From Sapria himalayana (Eukaryota > Streptophyta > Magnoliopsida > Malpighiales > Rafflesiaceae), in contig JAREIK010002457.1 of the NCBI GenBank assembly GCA_029783825.1, positions 1-64,000 on the forward strand: 64,000 nucleotides of DNA, given 5' to 3'. Positions within the stretch are counted from its first letter, which is position 1, and every line of letters starts with the position of its first letter. The notes beneath the pieces were generated by a model. It saw nothing but the letters and a program-made list of their open reading frames with translations, was not told where the DNA came from and searched no databases. Below, piece by piece: positions 24,759 to 38,218 of the stretch. Both the position numbers and the translations under genes were made by a program.

Positions 24759-27700
24759 CAAAAAAAAAATATTTTGTTATTTTAATTCTTAAATAAAACC
24801 TATAACCCAATAAATGCATACACAGTTAAATTAGTAGACTCCAAAGACCAGTAATGCCTAAATACATAAACCATTAAACCGCTATATGCTACTTAATAAT
24901 TAAGAAATCTAATTTTTATTACAATTTATTATTATTTTAATATTCATTTTATTATTTATGAGTTTATTTTTATAAAAATATTTATTACAAAATAAATTAT
25001 GAGTGTGAAAAATATAATTTAAATAATTTAATTTTAATCAAAAAAAATATATACGCTTATAAAAGAAGTAAAAATTTAAAAATTAAAAATTATTATTCAG
25101 TAATATTTTTTTAGTTTAATTTTGAATCAATTTGGGTTTTGTAAATATTTTTAATTAATACTAATATTATTATTAAAAGTTTATTAATTTAATTTTTGAT
25201 AATTATTATAATATCTATAAATAAAATTGTTTATATTGAATTTATATGATATATAATTATTAAAATTATTATAACTAAATATTGTATTTACATTTCAAAA
25301 AATTTTAAATATTATTATATTTTCAAAGGTTATAACCTATGAAAATGACAAAAAATTACAAATTTTTTTTTGTTATTTTATGGTTTAAATAAAACATATA
25401 AACCACGAAATGCCAAAAATATAAATCACTAAACTTTTAAACGACAAAATTTCTAAATACTTAAACTATTAAATTGGTATACAGTAATAATAAATCATAA
25501 ATCTCATTTTAATTTTTATTAAGTATAATTTTAAATTTTCATTTTAATTATTTATTAGTTTATTTTTATAGAAATATTAATTACAAAATATATTATTAGT
25601 GAGACAGATCTATTTTAAATAATTTATTTTTTATAAAAAAAATATATGCTTATAAAAAGAGGCAAAATTTTAAAAACAAAAATTTATTTTTTTGTAATAT
25701 ATTTTATTTTGATTTTGAATCATTTTAGTATTTGCAATTATATTTAATTTATATCATTCTTATTAATAATAGTTTATTAATTTTTAATTGATCAATATTA
25801 TAATATCTATTAATAAACTTATTTATATTAAGTTTACATTATATATAATTTTTAATAATATTATAACTAAATATTATATAAACATATAAAAAAATTAAAA
25901 ATTATTATATTTTCAAAGGTTATAACCTTCAAAAATTAAAAAAAAATCAAAAATTTTAATTTTTTATTTTTTCATTCTTTAAATAAAAACTATAAATCAC
26001 TAAAGTCTTAAACACTTAAATCACTAAACCCCAAAACACCTAAATACTTAAACCATTAAACTAGTATATCCTGAATAATAAATAAAAAATCTCAATTTTA
26101 TTTGTATTCATTATAATTTTAAATATTCATTTTAATGTTTTTTAAATTTATTTTTATAGAATTATAAATTAAAAATAAATTATGTGGAAGGCAAATATAA
26201 TTTAAATAATTTACATTTAATAACAAAAAATATAAACTTATAAAAATAAGCAAAACATCAAAAAAATTATTATTTAGTATTATATTTTACTTTGATTTTG
26301 AATAAATTTATGTTTTGCAAATATATTTTTAAAAATAGATATCTTATTAATAATAGTTTATTAATTTATTTTTTGATCATTAATATAATATCTATCAATA
26401 TAATTATTTATATTGAATTAAAATGATATATAATTATTAAGATTATCATAACTAAATATAGTATTCGCATATAAAAAAAATTTAAAAATTGTTATATTTT
26501 TATTGGTTATAACCTTCAAAAATGAGAAAAAATAACAAAAATAAATTTGTTGTTATATCTTTATTTAAATAAAACTTATAAACCATTAAATGCCTAAATA
26601 CAATAATCTCTAAACTCTTAAACCCCAAAGCCCCTAAATACCTAAACCTTTAAACTCGTAAATCTTAAATATAATTTAAATAATTTATAGAAATATTAAT
26701 TACAAAATAAATTATGAGTGACAAATATAATTTAAATAATATATTTTTCATCAAAAAAAATATATAAGCCTTAAAAATGATGCAAAATACTAAAAAAAAA
26801 TTATTTAGTAATAAATTTTACTTTGATTTCGAATCATTTTATGTTTTTTAATTATATTTTAATTTATATCTATCATATTAATAAAAGTTTAATAATTTAT
26901 TTTTCGATAATTGATATAATATTTATCAATAAAATTTTTTATATTTATTTTATATTATATATAGTTATCATAATTATTATTACTAAATATTGTATTCACA
27001 TTTTTAAAAAATTTTAAAATTATTATATTTTGAAATGTTATGACATTTGAAAATTTGACAAAATATCAAAAATAAATTTTTGTTATTTCATTGTTTAAAT
27101 TAAAGCTATAAACCATTAAATACCTAAATACTTAAATCAATAACATCTAAATCTCGAAAACCCAAATAGATAAATTTTTTAAACAGGTATATCCTAAATA
27201 ATAAATAATAAATCTCATTTTTAATTTTTTCATTATAATTTTAAATATTCATTTTAATTATTTATTTGTTTATTTTTATATAAATATTAAATACAAAATA
27301 AATTATAAGTTAGAAAAATATAATTAATATAAATTATTTTTCAATAAAAAAATATAGATAAACTTATTAAAAGAAGAAAAAAATTTAAAACAAAAAATTA
27401 TTATATAGTAATATATTTTCCTTTGTTTTTGAATCATTTTAGGTTTTGTAATTCTAATTTAAATGATATCTAACTTATTAATAATAAATTATTAATTTAT
27501 TTTTTGATCATTATTAGAATATTTATCAATACAAATATTTATATTTAATTTATATAATATATAAATTTAATAATTATTATAACTAAATATTGTATTCATT
27601 TTGAAAATAATTTTAAATTATTATATTTTCAAAGATTATAACCTTTGAATATGTGAAAAAACAAAAAATAATATTTTTTTTAATTATTTCATTGTTTAAA

Positions 27701-29648
27701 TAAAACCTATAAATCACTAAATACCTAAACACTTAAATCACCAAACTACAAAATCCCGATACCCTTATATAGATAATAGTTTTAATGGGTATCCCATAAA
27801 TAATAATTAATAAATCTCATTTTTATTTGTTTTCATTTTAATTTAAAAAATTCATTTTGCTTGTTTAGTTTTTTTTATATATATATATATATTAATTATA
27901 TAATAAATTATGAGTTAAAAATATAATTTATAAAAATTATTTTTCATCAAAAAATAGATAAGCTTATAAAAAGCATAAAAATTTTAAAACAAACAATTAT
28001 TATTAAGTAATATATTATGCCTTTTTTTTGAATCATTTTAGGTTTTGATATTATATTTTAAGTAATATCAATCTTATTCATAATAGATTTTTAATTTATT
28101 TATTGATAATTAATAGAATATCTATCAATAAAATTGTTTATATTTAATTTATATGATATATAATTATTATGATTATTATAAATACATATTTATTCACATT
28201 TGAAAAAAATTTAAAAAGTATAATATTTTCAAAGGTTATAACTTTGAAAATATCAAAAAATAATAAAAATAATTTTTTTTATTTTTTTTCTTAAATAAAA
28301 CCTATAAACCACTAAATGCATACACAGTTAAATTAGTAAACTCCTAAACCCCGTAATGGCTAAATACATAAACCATTAATCTACTATATACTACTTAATA
28401 ATTAATAAATCTAAATTTTATTTTTATTTATTATAATTTTAAATATTCATTTTAATTATTTATTAGTTTATTTATATTGAAATATTTATTTCAAAATAAA
28501 GTTCAGTGCGACAAATATAATTTAATTAATTATTTTTAATAAAAAAAATATAAAGTTCTAAAAGAAGTAAAAATTTAAAAATTAAAAATTAGTATCCAAT
28601 AATATATTTTACTTTAATTTTGAATCAATTTGGGTTTTGTAAATATTATTTAATTAATATCTATCTTATTATTAATAGTTTATTAATTGAATTTTTGATC
28701 ATTATTATATTGTCTATCAATAAAATTGTTTATATTGAATTTATATGATATATAATTATTAATATTATTATAACTAAATATTGTATTCACATTTCAAAAA
28801 ACCGTAAATATTATTATATTTTCAAAGGTTATAACCTATGAAAATGATAACAAATTATCGCAAATTTTTTTGTTATTTTATTTTTTTATATAAAACCTAT
28901 AAACCACAAAAATACTAAAAACATAAATCGCTAAACTTCTAACGACAAAACCTCTAAATACTTAAACTATTAAACTGGTATACATTAATAATAAATCTTA
29001 AATCTCATTTTAATTTTTATCTAGTATAATTTTAAATTTATATTTTAATTATTTATTAGTTTACTTTTATAGAAATATTAATCACAAAATAAATTATTAA
29101 TGAGACGGATCTAATTTAAATTAGACCAGTATCCCAAAATAATAAATAATAAATCTCATTTGTTTATTATAATTTTAAATATTCATTTTAATTATTTAAT
29201 TGGTTATTTATATATAAATATTAATTACAAAATAAATTATAAGTTAGACAAATATAATTTATATAAATTATTTTTTATCAAAGAAATATAGATTAAGTTA
29301 TTAAAAGAAAAAAAATCAAAATCAAAAAATTATAATATAGTAATATATTTTTCTTTGCTTCTGAATCATTTTAAGTTTTGTAATTATATTTTAATTAATA
29401 TCTATCTTATTATTAATGGATTATTAATTTAATTTTTGATTATTATTAGAATATTTATCAATAAAATTATTTATATTGAATTTATATAATATATAATTAT
29501 AATAATTAGTATAACTAAATATTGTATTCACATTTGAAAAAAATATAAAAATTAATATATTTTCAAAGGTTATAACGTTTGAAAATATCAAAAAATAATA
29601 AAAATAAATTTTTTGTTATTTTATTTTTTAAATAAAACCTATAAACCC

Positions 29649-29656
29649 CTAAATGC
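29649..29656. repeat. Left target-site duplication of hAT element
   Basis: CTAAATGC immediately precedes the TAGGGG terminus. It is the normal reversed-box sequence of a B monomer (CACTAAATGC) and pairs with CTTAATGC at 33388-33395, one mismatch in eight. Confidence 0.85.
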
Positions 29657-30493
29657 TAGGGGTATTTATGGGACGGGATGCGATAGGGATTACAAATATC
29701 CAGTCCCTTCCCATAGTTATGAGATTTTTTTTTGAAGATAGAAACCTGTCCCATAGGTTGAAAATATCGAGATGGGATGGGATGGAGATCGGTAATTTTG
29801 GGTAGGAGAAAATGGTTCCGGCACGGAACGGAGTTCGGACATTTTTTTCAATTTATTTTCTTCAAACCAACCAAGTTAGTTCCTGTCGAAACCTTTTGTT
29901 GCACCATTTATCATTCCTTAGTTATGTATCTTTCCAACTCAAATTGGGCCAATTTTGTTTGTCAAATAGGCCGAATACCACAAATGAGTTTCATTACCAA
30001 GTCAAAAGCTTTGATGTGCAGAAAAGGATAAAAATGTTAAATAGAATGGGACCGAGTTGTGTGCTTAATTTGGTTCTTTGTTTTTTCCCAAGTTGGCTTT
30101 GTTCAGCCAAGTGAAAGTTAACCATAAAAGTAATACTACAATTTTTAAACAATTACTTAAAATATTAAGGAATTGTTAAAGATGACCACAAACATTGGTA
30201 GCAGCAATTACTACTTAAGTAATTGCTGAAATTAGGCAGCTTAATATAACAAAAAAAAATACAACTAATAACAACCATGATAATAATCATTTCTAAGGTC
30301 CATCTCGAAACAGCAATGAAAATCCAACCCAATTAATTATCTCTTCTACAACTCCTTCCTTTTCTTCCTCCACTATAGAAGGACAACCAAATATGAAAAC
30401 ATGTTAATCATGCATACATAAATTTCTAAGATAAGAGTAATAAAAAAACAAAATATTACCTTATAAAATTTAATACACCCATTCCAAATTTAG

Positions 30494-32764
30494 TTAGCCA
30501 ACTATAGTTGGAAGAATATTTGGATCTTGACACCCCTCTGAAAATTGTAATTGAACCATATTTTGATTAAATTGAATGAATATAATAATTAAAAGTGGAA
30601 TTAAAATTTACAAGATTTGTATACTAACCTGATTCATTATCATCAAGGACATGAACTAATTCTTCAATTTCAATAGGTTTGTTTGAGCTTCTAAACCAAT
30701 CTTGTAGACATATGAGAACTTCAGCTCTAATAGGTGTTTAAGAACACCTAAATTTAACAAAACTTCTTCCCCCAGTATTAAATGTAGATTCGTAGGCCAA
30801 AGTAAATGCTTGGATAGCCAATACATCCCTTGCTAATTTTCCATAGAAGGATACCTAACCTCATTTACCTTCCACTAGTTTAGAAGATCAAAATCAATTC
30901 TAATTTTTTTGAGTTTGTCCTACAAGTATCTATCCAACTCTTCCAAAGCTACAACTTCTTGTTCTTTCTCCAATTCAACTAAAAAAATCATTAACATAAG
31001 TATCACTACCATCATAGAAATCATCATTTTTCTTCAACACAGTATAAGAGAAATCATCTTCTTTTGATTCATATTCATTTAAATCTTTATAATCATCCAT
31101 CATCTCATTTTAAGCATTTATAACCTTTTTCACCAAATTTTTATTAAATTCCTCTCCATAATGCTAAGTGTACTTAACCTTGAGATATTTGAGCTTATGT
31201 CTAGGATCTAACACTACTGCTACAAAAAGCATAATATTTGTTGATCGAAGAGAACCCCAATATTTGTTGAATTTATGCCTCATTTTCATACCCATTTCAG
31301 ACACCATTGTATCTCTACTATTTTTACAAAGCTCAATTTTTTTCAAAATTCAAATAATCTCAAAAAAATAAACACTAGAGGTAGAATATTATGAGCTAGA
31401 AAATTTACAAGTTACCTCATAAAAATTTTTCAAGAAACGAGCCAAAATTTTGGCATTTGTTCAGTCTCTCTAAGTTGGAACGTTTGAACCAAACTCCTTC
31501 AAAAACCTTTTGTCTTTGTCCTCCAACTTATTAAAATTCTTTTTGATATTTTATATCAGTTTGTAGCATCTAATAAGTTGAATTCCATCTTGTAGGACAA
31601 TTTAATTGCAATGAAGATCCATATGTAAATTTTGTTTCTTCAACACATAACTTAAACATATCTAATCTTTTAGGACTGCTCCTCACATATTTCACCACAC
31701 TAATTTTTTGAATAGCACCCTCAACTACAGCAATGTCATCTCTGACATTTAAGTTATGGATATGAGCACAACATTTTCATGAAAATGATCTCTTCTCAAA
31801 GGTACAACACTTTTCTTCACAAATCTTTTTTTCAATTGTTCAACTGCAACATCATTATTTGATGCATTGTCAACAGTAATGCACATCAACTTTCTCTAAC
31901 CCCATTCATTCATGCAAAACTCAATAGCATTTCTAATATTAACTCCCAAATGACTTTTAATTATACAAAAGTTCAAAAGACTTTTATGCATATTCCATTG
32001 AGAATCAATGAAATGAACAGTCAAACATATATAAGACAAATTTTTAATGCTACTCCAAGTGACGGTATTCAATGAAACTCTTTAATAATGAGATGATATG
32101 CTATAAAATAATTTATTGTTTTCCTTCACAAACAAAGAAAAATAATCCCTCAATATAGAGTGCATAGATGGAATTTTAAATTGAGGCACACTAACTTGAG
32201 AAAACTCCTTAAACTCATCCCTCTCAACAAAACAAAAAGGCAATTCATCTTTTATGATCATTTTCACCAAAGCCTCCCTAACTAGTTGTTGATGAAATTG
32301 CCAACAAGTTAATTTGTTATTCTCTGAACTAGTACCTTTAGTGAAACTCAACACAGATTGTGACTTGTCTTTACCTTTGTGACTTCTATTAATTCTTTTT
32401 TTTGCGGAATTTTCTTACAAGTCTCTCTCAAGTATATCCATAAACCCGAAGTACCTCGATCACTTTTTGCCAAATATTCTTTCCTACACCATATACAAGA
32501 TGCCCTACCAATTTCATTTCCCTCTGAATCAACTAATATCTCATAAGTTTCCCAAATAGCAGACTTATACTTTTTATGAGCTTGAGGTTCTGATGTACCT
32601 TGACTTTCTTTTACAATTGGAATTGAAGAACCTGCAGTAACAAATGGAAGGTTCGTGAAAGGATGATGATTGGATTTACCGAGAATTTGATCATTTGAGA
32701 TGTGATCATCTTCAATTTATTGTATTTTTTGTTTACCACTTGATAGTGCCATCTTCATTTCCAT
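30494..32764 (-). pseudogene. hAT transposase pseudogene, RICESLEEPER-like (BED finger to hATC)
   Basis: An intact protein of this family would bind the element ends and catalyse cut-and-paste transposition in the nucleus. On the minus strand the frame can start at 32764. An early in-frame TAA replaces a Gln codon. A BED-type finger follows with CIWC and a distal Cys (LRETC), but Tyr sits where a zinc-binding His is expected. Further on are LVKMIIKDELPF (about 32270), ITVDNASNNDVA (about 31860), CCAHIHNL (about 31760, after a frameshift), CPTRWNSTY followed by a stop (about 31590), FVAVVLDPRHKLKYL (about 31215) and a C-terminal hATC dimerisation region (about 30950-30640, with ELDRYL, WKVNEVRYPS, STGGR-like and EVLICLQDW) broken by stops and a frameshift. 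A likely 91-bp intron (30538-30628, GT-AG) precedes the last exon, which ends in PTIVG. Not functional. Confidence 0.9.
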
Positions 32765-33124
32765 TAATTAATATGATATGTTAAGCATAAATACATATAA
32801 ATATTTCAAACAAGCAAGCTCTACAAAACGGACTGTAACAGATTAAGCCCACCCATTCAGCCCAACCACAACACCACAACCAATACTCAACAAAACTAAG
32901 TGAGACACATAATAATAATAATTAATCACTCAATACTTATCAGAAAAATAAACCAAAAGGTTGGTGGCATTTGAGACATGGTGGAGGCAACCAGAAGTGC
33001 GACGGACAAGTATGATGGACCTAACTGAACACGGCTGAAATGGCGTGAGGTGGCTTGGAACTCGTCAGAATGGCAATAGGTGCATCGGAAGTGGATGGTC
33101 AGTAGCGAAATTGGAAGCATCTTC

Positions 33125-33126
<2 letters not shown>

Positions 33127-33182
<56 letters not shown>
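33127..33182. repeat. (TA)28 microsatellite inside hAT element
   Basis: Fifty-six bases of uninterrupted TA lie in the 5' non-coding part of the transposon. They create overlapping open frames of Ile-Tyr repeats on both strands, which are artefacts. Confidence 0.98.
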
Positions 33183-33186
<4 letters not shown>

Positions 33187-33387
33187 CCTGGTTCTTGTAT
33201 CGGTTTTTTAGGATGGGACAATTCTCGGGATGGATATTGCTTAAGATCCGGAACCATCCCAAAAGAAATAATACGTGACAGAATGGGACAGGAAAAGTCA
33301 AAGTCAATGGATTTTAATCTGTCCCGATTCTTTCGGGACAAGACTTTAAGTCGGGACATGAATCTCCGAGTCCCGTGAGCAGCCCTA

Positions 33388-35747
33388 CTTAATGCATATA
33401 AAGTTAAATCTGTAAACTCCTAAACCCCGGAATGCCTAAATACATAAACCATTAAACAGCTAAATACTACTTAATAATTAAAAAATCTATTTTTTATTGC
33501 TATTTATGATATTTTTAAATATTCAAATGAATTATTTATTAGTGTATTTATTTAGAAATATTTATTACAAAATAAATTATGAATAGGACAAATATAATTT
33601 AAATAATATATTATTTATCTAATAAAAATATACGCTTATAATAGAAGTACAAATTTAAAAATTAAAAATTATTATCAAGTAATATTAGTTACATTAATTT
33701 TGAGTCAATTAGAGTTTTGTAAATATTTTTAAATTAATATCTATCTTAATATTAATAGTTTAAAAATTTAATTTTTGATCATTATTATAATACCTATCAA
33801 AAAAAGTATTTATATTAAATTTATATGATATATAATTATTAATATTATTATAACAAAATATTGTATTAAAATTTCAAAAAATTTTAAATATTATTATATT
33901 TTAAAATGTTATAACCTAAGAAAATGATAAAAAATTATACAATTTTTTTTGTTGTTTTATTTTTTTAAATAAAACCTATAAACCACTAAATGCCTAAAAA
34001 CATAAATCGCTAAACTTTGAAACGACAAAACCTCTAAATACTTAAACCATTAAATTAGTAAACATTAATAATAATTCATAAATCTCATTTTAATTTTTAT
34101 TTAGTATAATTATAAATTTTTATTTTAATTATTTATCAGTTTATTTTTATAGAAATATTAATAACAAAATAAATTATTAGTGAAACATATCTAATTTAAA
34201 TTAAAATAGTATCCCTAAATAATAAATAATAAATTTCATTTTTTTGTTTATAATTTTAAATATTCATTTTAATTATTTATTTGTTTATTTATATACAAAT
34301 ATTAATTACAAAATAAATTGAGCTAAACAAAAATAATTTATATAAATTATTTTACATCAAAAAATTATAGAGAATCTTTTTAAATGAAAAAAAATTTTCA
34401 AAACAAAAAATTATTATATAGTAATATATTTTGCTTTGCTTCTAAATCAGTTTAGGTTTTGTAATTATATTTTAATTGATATCTATCTTATTAATAATTA
34501 TTTATTAATTTATTTTTTGATCAGTATTATAATATTTATCAATAAAATTGTTTATATTGAATTTACATGATATATAATTATAAAGATTATATATCTAATT
34601 ATTATATTTACATTAGAAAATAATTTAAAAATTATTATATTTTTAAAGGTTATCATCTTTGAAAATGACATAAAATCACAAAAAAAAAATTTTGTTATTT
34701 TATTGTTTATATAAAACCTATAAAATACTAAATGCCTAAACGCTTAAATCATTAAACTCCTAAACCCCAAAACTTCAAAACCCTTAAATACCTAAACATT
34801 TAAGCCATCTTTAAAGGTTTAAGTATTTATAAATAATATATAAATATCTATCAATAAATAATAGTTTATTAATTTATTTTTTGATAATTATTATATTTAT
34901 AATTATATTTAGTTTATTAATATCTATCAATAAAATTGTTTATTTTTAATTTACATGATATATAATTATTAAGTTTATTATAACTAAATATTGTATTCAC
35001 ATTTGAAAAATATTTAAAAATTATTATATTAATAAAGGTTATACCCTTCAAAATTGATAAAAAATTTGAAAAATAATTTTATTGTTATTTCATTATTTAA
35101 ATAAAACATATAAACTACTAAATGCCTAAACACCTAAATCACAAAATTCCTAAACTATTAAATACTTAAACCATTAAACCGGTATACCCTAAATAATTAA
35201 TCATAAATCTCATTTTTATTCTTATTCATTATAATTTTAATATTCATTTTAATTATTTATTAGTTTATTTTTATAGAAATATTAATTGCAAAATAAAATT
35301 ATCAATGAGAGAAATATAATTTAAATAATTTATCTTCATCAAAAAAATTTATAAGCTTATAAAAAGAATCAAAAATTTAAAAATAAAAAATTATTATTTA
35401 GTAATATATTATACTTTGATTTTGAATCATTTTAGGTTTTACAAATATATTTTAATTAATATCTATCTTATTAATAATAGTTTATTAATTTATTTTATGA
35501 TCAGTATTATAATATGGATCAATAAAATTATTTTTATTAAATTTACATGATATTTAATTTTTATAATTATTATAATTAAATATTGTATTAACATTTAAAA
35601 AAAATTAAAAATTATAATATTTTCAATGGTTATAACCTTGAAAATGAGAAAAAATCATAAAAATAATTTTTTTGTTATTTAATTATTTAAATAAAACTTA
35701 TAAACCACAAAATACCTTAATACTTAAATTACTAAACTCCTAAACCC
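33388..35747 (-). repeat. AT-rich satellite array, minus orientation (between hAT and composite insert)
   Basis: It begins with the right hAT target duplication CTTAATGC (33388-33395) and continues the interrupted B monomer. Palindrome cores lie near 33910 (A), 34655 (J), 35040 (N) and 35622 (M). Read on the minus strand the order is composite insert, M, N, J, A, B, which matches the plus-strand order after insert copy 3 (M, N, J, A, B) and, up to A, after copy 1. Confidence 0.9.
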
Positions 35748-37029
35748 TGATACTGCTACACCACACACACATAGCGACGGACCACAGTACACACGTGCAC
35801 ATATTCTTGTCCATTTTGGTGTAGCATTTAGAGGGGCCAGCAAGTCCTGGAAGCAACTAGAAGTATGGGCCACCAGATTGTAGAAGTCCCTACTAGGAAG
35901 CCAGGATGATAACATTAAGACAACAAAAGAGACCGAGCAAAGTGGTCGGGAGTAAACCCAAGAGTAGCTAGGAGTGGGTCCCACTAGCATTATCAGGCAG
36001 CATAGAGGGCGACCCAACCATCGCCCAACAGGAGTAACGAGTAATCCATGATTACTTGGAGAGCCGGAAAAATCCGAAGCATCACCAAGCATGGCCAATA
36101 AGCAATGGAGTCCAGACCAGCCACACAGGAGCGAAAGATTCAAACAGGTAGTTTATGTTTATAGTCTTATTATTATTTTGGACTTTATATGCACCATTTA
36201 CATGTAGAGACTAATCATGACATACTCACTCACACAATCTTGTCTGTTCTCTATGTATCATGCAATGAGGGGAACTGGAGCCATGAGCATCTCTAAGTGG
36301 GGCCCCCTAATGCATTTTGTAAATACACATTAGACGATGCTACACTCACGGGAGCAGAAGACCCATCTTTATAACATTTTCTAATTTTACTTGTATTCTA
36401 GCTTGGTTGTACGCATAGATAATTAGACTATGAGATGGACCTAATCACACATGCACACCGATGCATGCATATTTTTTTAAATTTTGTCAGTGCAACATAC
36501 AGCCACTTCTTGGAGCTTTAGGAGGAAGCATTGTAACCCAAGAGATACTCTTTTGAGGATCATTGGAGCAAAAGAATGTGGAATTCAGAGGTGAGAATGA
36601 ATTGACAAAGTGCCGTAGATATGGACTTGTGGATTTATGGGTATTCAGTTTTACATGTATTCCATTGCATAGCAATGACATAGGCAAACGCTTGATGCTG
36701 CATGTCACACACATGCACAATCTTATATTTGCATAGTTTTAATATGGTGCATCATTCATGTTCCTCCAAAAGGTTTGGACGAATATGAATGGAAAGGACG
36801 CAGTGCTCATAATGACTCAATGCCAACTCTGATGTCCGAGAATGCCAGGTGATTTTAGTTGTATTCGTACGCTTGGAATTATTAGGCATTATGTTTTTTA
36901 TGTATTTTATGCATAGAATCATTAAGGTGTATAGGATTTGGTCGGCTGGCCTAAATTAGTAAGCTTTTTAGTCTCTTGTAAGTTGTGTGCCTAAATGATA
37001 AATAAAGTTTGTATTTTCCAAAAAAAAAA
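35748..37029 (+). other. Retrocopy-like segment with AATAAA signal and A tract, copy 2
   Basis: Same segment as 5608-6896, here on the plus strand. AATAAA at 37001-37006 is followed 13 nt later by an A tract at 37020-37029. No known protein family is recognisable. A GT following AAACAG near 36148 resembles a splice donor, but no intron can be supported. Confidence 0.55.
37001..37006 (+). promoter_or_regulatory. AATAAA polyadenylation-type signal
   Basis: AATAAA lies 13 nt upstream of an A tract, in the same arrangement as in insert copies 1 and 3. Confidence 0.6.
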
Positions 37030-37119
37030 CATTAAAAAACCATAAACCCTAAACTTTAAATCATAAACCTTAAACCATAAACAATAACCCTACTCCATAA
37101 ACCCTAAAACCTAAATCTC
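37030..37119 (-). repeat. Degenerate telomere-like heptamer cluster, copy 2
   Basis: CCCTAAA-type heptamers (for example CATAAAC, CCTAAAC and CTTAAAC) directly follow the A tract. On the minus strand they read as TTTAGGG variants. Confidence 0.65.
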
Positions 37120-37178
37120 ATGTTTTGCACTTTTTTTAATCAAATGAATAAGTGTTAAATTTAAATTGAAATTCACAA

Positions 37179-37592
37179 CTTTTAGGAATAACACAGATTT
37201 ATCTTTTTGTATATGTAACACAAAGGCATGACTCAAGGGATGAGTTATGGATTAAGTCTCTTACTTGCTTTATATAATTGAAGCATTAGCAATGGTCATG
37301 ATTATATATTTTGTCTCTAGAGCACAAAATCATATCGATGAGAATATGCCATAACTTGTGTCTCTCTGTTGAACATATTGTTTTGGCACTAAGAATGATC
37401 ATGAATACATATTTAATCACTATAATACTGGGTCACAATATTGGATATGACCATAGCTTGTGCATTTTATCTTTATATTGCAAAGTCATTGGACTAGGAA
37501 TGATTGTAACTTTGGACATTTCTCAAGAGCAAAAGTCATGACCCTAGAAATAGTTAAAGCTCGAGTACTACTCTTTATAACTTTCTATAGCT
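37179..37592. repeat. Degenerate ~52-bp minisatellite, copy 2
   Basis: Reverse complement of the unit series at 5022-5434. AAAGTCATGAC-like phrases recur at intervals of about 50 bp or multiples of it. Confidence 0.55.
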
Positions 37593-38218
37593 AAAATTCA
37601 TTGGATCGGAAATATCACTATGGCTTTTTCCTTTGATTTGTGACCTCAAGTGTCAATTTGCAAGACTAATATTTTGAGCAATGATTAAAACCTTTTATAC
37701 ATTTGAATATGATTCATTTACACCTTTTTGGGTATTGTGAGCTTGTATACATAACTCATTCAATATAAAAAGAAAGAAATGATACTTTTCATATCCATGA
37801 GGAATTGAAAAAAAGGCTTAGACATGCCAATAAAATAAATTTTTTGATTCTTGATTGAAAGAGAGTCCATACTTCCTGCCCTGCTCAAACCACCCCGAGG
37901 TTGGTTTGTTCTAATTGGCTACAAGGTGGTTATTTTTTTAGAGGTGAACTATGTTTTTAAAAAATTGCTTTTAGTATGTGCATGAGAGATATTTTAGAAG
38001 CAATTATAATAATCAATAAAAATAGCATCCTCAACAACTAGATATTTCAACACATAGGGGTACAACTTTGGTTTAGTGTGTTAGCGTACATGAGTCAAAT
38101 TACCTTTGATAGCCCAGTGATTCAACATCAAATATGATTAGACATAATAGAGACAAAGTAAAAGCTCATATTATTTTGGTTAGAGCTTTAGCAATCATTC
38201 TAGAGTTGAGAGAAGAAC

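Larger units (their letters stand above)
20986..29656 (-). repeat. AT-rich ~600-bp satellite array, minus orientation
   Basis: The same satellite read on the minus strand. Palindrome cores lie near 21142 (G), 21740 (D), 22335 (F), 22860 (C), 23455 (K), 23990 (A), 24740 (B), 25335 (A), 25915 (C), 26510 (K), 27035 (P), 27635 (L), 28240 (B), 28830 (A) and 29565 (B). Read 5'-3' on the minus strand this gives B-A-B-L-P-K-C-A-B-A-K-C-F-D-G, which keeps the K-C-F-D-G order of the plus blocks. It ends at the target duplication of the hAT element. Confidence 0.92.
29657..33387 (-). mobile_element. hAT DNA transposon (degenerate), 3.73 kb
   Basis: The element starts TAGGGGTATTTATGGGAC and, read inward from the other end, TAGGGCTGCTCACGGGAC. 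These fit the hAT terminal pattern (C/T)AGGG and are flanked by 8-bp duplications, as expected for hAT. Both subterminal regions (about 29657-29840 and 33195-33387) are rich in GGGAC/GTCCC-type motifs, of the kind that transposases bind in hAT elements (family knowledge). Inside, on the minus strand, lies a broken RICESLEEPER-type transposase. The 836 bp left of the transposase stop (29657-30493) and the stretch right of its start (32765-33387) look non-coding. Small open frames at 29777-30114 are chance frames in the 3' region. The element is defective. Confidence 0.93.
35748..38218. mobile_element. Composite non-satellite insert, copy 2 (reversed)
   Basis: Reverse-complement copy of the insert at 4399-6896. 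Because the surrounding satellite is also reversed, its orientation relative to the array is the same as in copies 1 and 3. The retrocopy-like part comes first here (35748-37029), then the telomere-like cluster, then the minisatellite and the unidentified part. Open frames at 35724-36143 (minus), 36487-36720 (minus) and 37311-37541 (plus) show no recognisable family. The 37311 frame has a partner at 50132-50371 (minus) but is broken in copy 1. Confidence 0.8.

Noticed and set aside
33045..33359. Three overlapping frames encoding Ile-Tyr repeats
   Set aside because: They are produced by the (TA)28 microsatellite within the hAT element.
35724..36143. 139-codon frame, the longest in the window
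   Set aside because: It runs antisense to the retrocopy-like segment, crosses the junction with the satellite and is not kept intact in copies 1 and 3.
37311..37541. 76-codon frame with a 79-codon counterpart at 50132-50371, which looked like a conserved small protein
   Set aside because: It sits on the 52-bp minisatellite, is broken in insert copy 1 and matches no known family. Similarity is explained by segmental duplication.
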